Below are positions 11,558 through 15,497 of a DNA stretch of 15,497 bases, in pieces. This DNA comes from an uncultured Eubacteriales bacterium (GTDB taxonomy: Bacteria > Bacillota > Clostridia > Oscillospirales > Acutalibacteraceae), in contig CAKSOB010000029.1 of assembly GCA_934476545.1 (NCBI GenBank), positions 1 to 15,497 on the forward strand, given 5' to 3'. The position numbers were made by a program, and so were the translations under genes. The notes beneath the pieces were generated by a model. It was not told the DNA's origin. It saw only the letters and a list, made by a program, of their open reading frames with translations, and made no database searches. The number at the start of each line of letters is the position of its first letter. Position 1 is the first letter of the stretch.

Positions 11558-12481
11558 GTGAAACGGCTTTTGCAGCTCATTCCGATTCTCTTTGGCATCA
11601 CGTTGCTGTCCTTTGCGTTGATGCAAACTGCATCCGGCGATACGGTAGATGTGATTATGCAGCAGCAGGGCATGGTACTGACAGAAGAAAATCAGGCATT
11701 GATGCGGCATGAAATGGGATTGGATCAGCCGTTTATTTTACAGTATTTTCAATGGCTCGGAAAAATCTTAACGGGCGATATGGGGTATTCTTACTTTAAA
11801 AATACCGATGTGTTCCCGCTGTTTATGAAGGCGCTGCCCAACACGCTGTTGCTGACCTTGTCCTCCATTGTGGTGACGGTCTGCATCTCCATTCCTTTGG
11901 GTGTGGTTTCAGCAGTGCGGCAGAACAAGGTGACCGACTACATCATTCGGATTTTCAGCTTTATCGGCAATGCCATGCCCGGCTTTTTTGTGGCGCTGTT
12001 GCTGTTGTACTTCTTTGCACTGAAGCTCAATTGGCTGCCGGTTATGGGCAATAACGGCTTTGTCAGCATCATTCTGCCAACGCTCACACTGGCGATTGCC
12101 ATGTCATCCAAGTACACCAGACAGGTGCGGGCGGCCGTGTTGGAGGAATTGAACAAGGACTATGTGATGGGCTGTAAATCCCGTGGCATTAAGGGGCGTG
12201 TGATTATCTTCCGCAACGTGCTGAAAAATTCCATGCTCACCATCATCACGCTGTTGGCGTTGTCCGTGGGTTCCCTGTTGGGTGGTACGGCAATCGTGGA
12301 GTCTATCTTCATGTGGCCCGGCGTGGGCAAGTTGGCGGTGGATGCCATCACCAACCGAGATTATGCCATCATTCAGGTGTATGTCATTTGGATGGCAGTG
12401 ATTTATGTGGTCATTAACCTGATTACCGATCTTGTGTATCATTATCTTGACCCAAGAGTACGGTTGAAAGGGGAGGGATAA
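11558..12481 (+). CDS. Opp/Dpp/Nik-type ABC importer permease, first subunit
   Basis: An inner-membrane channel subunit of a type I ABC importer for peptides, nickel chelates or similar solutes (OppB/DppB/NikB family). It is 307 residues from the GTG at 11558. A first transmembrane helix (KRLLQLIPILFGITLLSF) is followed by an extracellular loop with LDQPFILQYFQWL, about five further helices, and the cytoplasmic EAA-type coupling loop ELNKDYVMGCKSRGIKGRV. The C-terminal MWPGVGKLAVDAI and HYLDPRVR segments are typical. The true N-terminus is probably five to six residues longer, starting at ATT 11540 or 11543, because the Shine-Dalgarno and the usual WRYVVKR residues lie there. An in-frame stop at 11510-11512 limits further extension. 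Its stop codon is two bases before the next gene. The solute cannot be named from this subunit. Confidence 0.9.
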   Translation: MKRLLQLIPILFGITLLSFALMQTASGDTVDVIMQQQGMVLTEENQALMRHEMGLDQPFILQYFQWLGKILTGDMGYSYFKNTDVFPLFMKALPNTLLLTLSSIVVTVCISIPLGVVSAVRQNKVTDYIIRIFSFIGNAMPGFFVALLLLYFFALKLNWLPVMGNNGFVSIILPTLTLAIAMSSKYTRQVRAAVLEELNKDYVMGCKSRGIKGRVIIFRNVLKNSMLTIITLLALSVGSLLGGTAIVESIFMWPGVGKLAVDAITNRDYAIIQVYVIWMAVIYVVINLITDLVYHYLDPRVRLKGEG

Positions 12482-12483
12482 GG

Positions 12484-13437
12484 ATGGCGCGATTGACAAC
12501 CCAAGAAACCTCCCTGCAAAAACGGGAGCTTGTGAAGCGGAAGCGAGACTTGACCAAAGGCAAGCTGATTGTCTTTGCGGCATTGGCGGTTGCCTTATTG
12601 GTGGTAGCGGTGTTCGGACAGTGGATGACACCCTGCGACCCTTATTCCCAGAACCTTTCCCAAAGCCTTGCGGCGCCAAGCGCAGAGCACTGGCTGGGCT
12701 GCGATAAATACGGACGAGATTTGCTCTCTCGTGTGATTATCGGCGCGCAGACCACCGTGTTTTCCGCACTGGTGTTGGTGGCAGGCATTACGATTCTCGG
12801 TACCGTTGTCGGTGTCATTGCCGGCTATGTAGGCGGTTGGCTGGATTCCCTGCTCATGCGAATCTCCGATGTTTTTCTGGCATTTCCCGAAATGGTGTTT
12901 GCCATTTCCGTGGCGGCGGTCATTCCCGGAGGCATTTGGGCAGCGGTAGTTGCCGTAGGTTTGATTGCATGGCCACGCTATGCCAGAATCGCCCGCAGCC
13001 AGGTGTTGGCTATGAAAAACAACACCTATATGCAGGCGGCAAAGCTCAGCGGATTTCCTTGGCATCACATTTTGTGGAAGTATATTTTCCCCAACATTGT
13101 GGGTCCTATCATTGTTACGGCGGCGTTGGATATTGGTGCTATGATTATGAACCTGGCAGGCTTGTCTTTCTTGGGACTGGGCGCAAAGCCGCCGATTGCC
13201 GAGTGGGGCTCCATGATGAGCGAAAGCCGCAGTTCTCTGCAAACGGCGCCTTGGGTCATTCTGGCACCGGGCTTGGCAATTTTCATTACCGTTGTAATTT
13301 TCAATCTGTTGGGCGATACGGTGCGAGATTTGTTAGACCCAAAGCAGAAGCGCAGAAGTCTAAAGGATACTGCTCGCAACTTCAAAAAGCTGGTTGGCGG
13401 CAGAGTGGAATGTCCCACTGTAAAAGAAAAAGAATAG
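12484..13437 (+). CDS. Opp/Dpp/Nik-type ABC importer permease, second subunit
   Basis: The partner channel subunit (OppC/DppC/NikC family), 317 residues. A charged N-terminus (KRELVKRKRDLTKG) precedes transmembrane helix 1 (about 25-43). The family signature HWLGCDKYGRDLLSRVIIGA lies at about 75-95. Further helices follow, with the EAA coupling loop at QVLAMKNNTYMQAAKLSGFP and the highly conserved LAGLSFLGLGAKPPIAEWG, then LLGDTVRDLLDP near the end. The ATG follows GGGGAGGG by six bases, with only two bases after the stop of the first permease, so the two are translationally coupled. The pairing confirms a heterodimeric importer. The length and motifs are complete, and I see no sign of damage. 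Confidence 0.93.
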   Translation: MARLTTQETSLQKRELVKRKRDLTKGKLIVFAALAVALLVVAVFGQWMTPCDPYSQNLSQSLAAPSAEHWLGCDKYGRDLLSRVIIGAQTTVFSALVLVAGITILGTVVGVIAGYVGGWLDSLLMRISDVFLAFPEMVFAISVAAVIPGGIWAAVVAVGLIAWPRYARIARSQVLAMKNNTYMQAAKLSGFPWHHILWKYIFPNIVGPIIVTAALDIGAMIMNLAGLSFLGLGAKPPIAEWGSMMSESRSSLQTAPWVILAPGLAIFITVVIFNLLGDTVRDLLDPKQKRRSLKDTARNFKKLVGGRVECPTVKEKE

Positions 13438-13517
13438 CGAATTTAGATGATGCACTGTCATTTGAATTATAAAATTAGCGATACCTTACATTTTTAAATT
13501 AAAAAGGGGTTTTACAC

Positions 13518-15170
13518 ATGACAAAGAAAACAACAAAAGCATTGGCATTGGCAGCCGTTCTCACCATTGGTGCCGGCATGATGACAACCTTTGCAGGTTG
13601 CGGAGATTCTACCACAACACCAACTGAGAGTAGTGGCACAGGAACAACTACAACCGATCCATCCTCCAAGAAGCTGACCATCGGCTCTGCTGCGTATATC
13701 GGCGCTATCTATGACGGTGGTATTGACCCGGCAATGAGCTATGCAAGCTGGTCTACGTTCCGCTATGGAATTGGTGAGTGTTTGGTTACCTTTGACGAGA
13801 ATATGCAGGTGCAGCCTTGGTTGGCAAAATCCTTTGAACAGAAGGATGCCAAAACTTGGGTGTTTGAGTTGAACGACGGTGTGAAGTTCCACAACGGAAA
13901 TGCTTGCGATGCTGCTGCGGTCAAGGCTTCCTTGGAGCGTGTGATGAAGCTGAACTCCGAGAAAAATAATAAAGGCGGTCGTGTCGGCGATGTGAACAAT
14001 ATGCTCATTGACTCCATCACCGCAGAGGGCAACACCCTGACCATTAAAACCACCGAGGAGAACCCGATTCTGGCAAACCTGCTCTGCGACCCGCTGTGGG
14101 TAATTGTTGACGCTTCTGTAGAAACAGACGGTCGTACCGATGTAATCGGCACCGGTCCATACAAGCTGGTAAAAGCAAGCGATGAGGGCTGCACCGTAGT
14201 TGCCAACAACGACTACTGGAACGGCACTCCGAAGATCGGCACCATTGAGGTTAAGACCATCAACGACGGCGATACCCTGACCATGGCACTCCAGTCCGGT
14301 GAAATAGACGCTGCACAGGAGCTGCCGGTGGATTCTTTGGCACTGTTCTCCGATGCTGGCAAGTATACCATCTCCACAGCGGCAACCTCCCGTTCCTCTA
14401 ACATGGTGTTCAACACCAAGAGTAAGTATATGTCCGATTTGAAGGTGCGGCAGGCTTGTGCTCTGGCACTGAATAAGCAGGACTTCATTGACGGTTTGAT
14501 GTCCGGTTACGGTGAGCTGGCGATCGGCTTCTTCCCACAATCCTTCTCTACATTCGGTGATTCCAAGCTGACCGATACCTATTCCTATAATGTGGAAAAG
14601 GCAAAGGAGCTGCTGAAGGAAGCCGGTTGGGAGGACACCAACGGAGACGGCTATGTAGACAAAGATGGCGAAAATATGGTTCTGACATACAAAACCTATA
14701 CTTCTCGCCAAGACCTGCCAAGACTGGCGGAAGCTTATCAGGATGACCTGAAAGACATCGGAATTAAAATGGAAATTGACTATAACGAGAATAGCTGGAA
14801 CACCGAAGATATGAATAAAAAGGGTGCAGATTCTTGGGATATTAACTGCTGGCAGATGGTTACCGCACCAAACGGCGACCCAATGTATATGATCAACTCC
14901 ACCTTGGGTAAGGACGGCTACTATCGCTACGGCGGCGCCGGCGAAGATAAGGAACTGCAAGGCATGATTGACGAGCTGCGGAACGAAACCGACAGCCAAA
15001 AGCGTGCGGATTTGGCTGTGAAGATTCAGCAATACGCTGTGGATAACTGCTATATGCAGATTGCATTCCACAAGGAGCAGTCTTGGGCAATGTCCAACAC
15101 CGTAACCGGTTTGACAGAGCATCCAACCGACCAACACGAAATCACAGTAGATACCGATATTAACAAGTAA
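13518..15170 (+). CDS. Extracellular solute-binding lipoprotein of the family 5 (peptide/nickel) type
   Basis: The receptor of the ABC importer, lipid-anchored to the outer face of the membrane. It has 550 residues. A lipoprotein signal peptide (MTKKTTKALALAAV) ends in the lipobox TFAGC with the acylated cysteine at residue 28, followed by a Thr/Ser-rich linker to about residue 50. The family 5 pattern follows: IGECLVTFDENMQVQPWLAK, TWVFELNDGVKFHNG, AVKASLERVM, VIGTGPYKLVKA, NNDYWNGTPKI, and the cleft-forming C-terminal part with VRQACALALNKQDFIDGLMS and YNVEKAKELLKEAGW. The related proteins OppA, DppA and NikA share this layout; I lean slightly towards the NikA/DppA-like side from the compact size, but the solute is unknown. 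The ATG follows AAGGGG by eight bases. The 80-base gap after the permease holds no terminator, so it is in the same operon. Confidence 0.93.
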   Translation: MTKKTTKALALAAVLTIGAGMMTTFAGCGDSTTTPTESSGTGTTTTDPSSKKLTIGSAAYIGAIYDGGIDPAMSYASWSTFRYGIGECLVTFDENMQVQPWLAKSFEQKDAKTWVFELNDGVKFHNGNACDAAAVKASLERVMKLNSEKNNKGGRVGDVNNMLIDSITAEGNTLTIKTTEENPILANLLCDPLWVIVDASVETDGRTDVIGTGPYKLVKASDEGCTVVANNDYWNGTPKIGTIEVKTINDGDTLTMALQSGEIDAAQELPVDSLALFSDAGKYTISTAATSRSSNMVFNTKSKYMSDLKVRQACALALNKQDFIDGLMSGYGELAIGFFPQSFSTFGDSKLTDTYSYNVEKAKELLKEAGWEDTNGDGYVDKDGENMVLTYKTYTSRQDLPRLAEAYQDDLKDIGIKMEIDYNENSWNTEDMNKKGADSWDINCWQMVTAPNGDPMYMINSTLGKDGYYRYGGAGEDKELQGMIDELRNETDSQKRADLAVKIQQYAVDNCYMQIAFHKEQSWAMSNTVTGLTEHPTDQHEITVDTDINK

Positions 15171-15205
15171 TTCGGCTTAAAACAGAAAGAAAAGAGTAAG
15201 GCAAT

Positions 15206-15497
15206 ATGCGTCCCATTCTTCACATTGAACAATTAAATGTCAGCTATAACGGCACCAAGATTCTCAACGACCTTTCCTTGGAATTGCAGCGGGGAGAGAT
15301 TCTGGGCATCGTAGGCGAATCCGGCAGCGGTAAGAGTACCTTTCTGAAAGCCGTCATGGGCTTTTTTGGGGACAACGGACGGATTGACAGCGGCACGGTG
15401 ACCTTTGACGGCATCGACCTGCGCTCCATTCGCAAAGAAGAATTGCGGCAGCTTCACGGCGCACGGATGGGCATGGTCTTTCAGCATCCGGGTACGG
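15206..15497 (+). CDS. Partial ABC importer ATP-binding protein (DppD/OppD/NikD type)
   Basis: Only the first 97 codons are in the window; the gene continues past the right edge. The product is the cytoplasmic ATPase that powers the importer. The start MRPILHIEQLNVSYNG is followed by the Walker A motif GESGSGKST at about 38-46 and the Q-loop MVFQHPG near the window end (FQDP is more usual, so the histidine is a small deviation). The signature motif, Walker B and the C-terminal oligopeptide-transporter extension are outside the window. The ATG follows AAGG by four bases, a tight spacing, and lies 35 bases after the binding-protein stop with no terminator between. The order permease, permease, binding protein, ATPase is common for Dpp/Opp/Nik operons; a second ATPase is expected downstream. 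Confidence 0.92.
   Translation, partial: MRPILHIEQLNVSYNGTKILNDLSLELQRGEILGIVGESGSGKSTFLKAVMGFFGDNGRIDSGTVTFDGIDLRSIRKEELRQLHGARMGMVFQHPGT

Noticed and set aside
13512..15137. A minus-strand open frame of about 540 codons opposite the binding-protein gene
   Set aside because: It mirrors a clearly coding lipoprotein gene with full family motifs; the antisense product has no recognisable pattern or start signals.

Overview
The window looks like a chromosomal segment of a Gram-positive gut-type anaerobe of the class Clostridia, probably near the Ruminococcaceae/Oscillospirales. The grounds are strong AGGAGG-type ribosome sites, TTGACA/TATAAT promoters with 17-base spacers, a response regulator of the REC plus HD-GYP type common in such bacteria, and secreted proteins with Big_2, FN3-like and CxxC-repeat modules. 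This placement is an inference from style and families, not from a marker gene.

Layout. (1) 1-179, minus: the 5' end of a gene resembling polysaccharide pyruvyl transferases, with a clear promoter at 224-252. (2) 453-2417, plus: an HD-GYP response regulator whose C-terminus appears broken by a one-base frameshift near 1795-1800, followed by a stand-alone HPt phosphotransfer protein and a terminator. (3) 2523-5388, minus: a trkA-trkH potassium uptake operon with its own promoter and terminator. (4) 5389-5894: a 506-base AT-rich divergent intergenic region rich in inverted repeats. (5) 5895-10403, plus: two large secreted proteins in tandem, each with its own putative promoter and a strong terminator. 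The first combines a beta-helix-like domain, a Thr-rich stalk and a Big_2 domain. The second has an unassigned N-terminal domain, three CxxC repeats, an Ig-like domain and an FN3-like domain. (6) 10457-11236, minus: a MerR regulator with a GyrI-like ligand domain. (7) 11237-11539: a regulatory interval carrying a perfect 58-bp palindrome. (8) 11558-15497, plus: an Opp/Dpp/Nik-type ABC importer operon (two permeases, a lipoprotein binding protein and the start of an ATPase that runs off the window).

How it fits together. The HD-GYP/HPt pair is a signalling module probably tied to cyclic di-GMP breakdown; no histidine kinase is present here. TrkA and TrkH form one potassium channel-type transporter. 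The two secreted proteins look like cell-surface or extracellular adhesion/binding proteins. The ABC operon imports a peptide, nickel-chelate or similar small solute, and the divergent MerR gene is a candidate regulator.

The most unusual signal is the 58-bp perfect palindrome at 11375-11432. It has 29-base arms and no spacer, and it encloses a consensus-like promoter (TTGACT, 17 bases, TATAAA) that, by symmetry, is present identically on both strands between merR and the ABC operon. Other items worth checking are the HD-GYP frameshift, the oppB start with no standard codon behind its Shine-Dalgarno, the codon-use break inside the first surface protein, and a 16-bp palindrome overlapping the putative promoter of the second.
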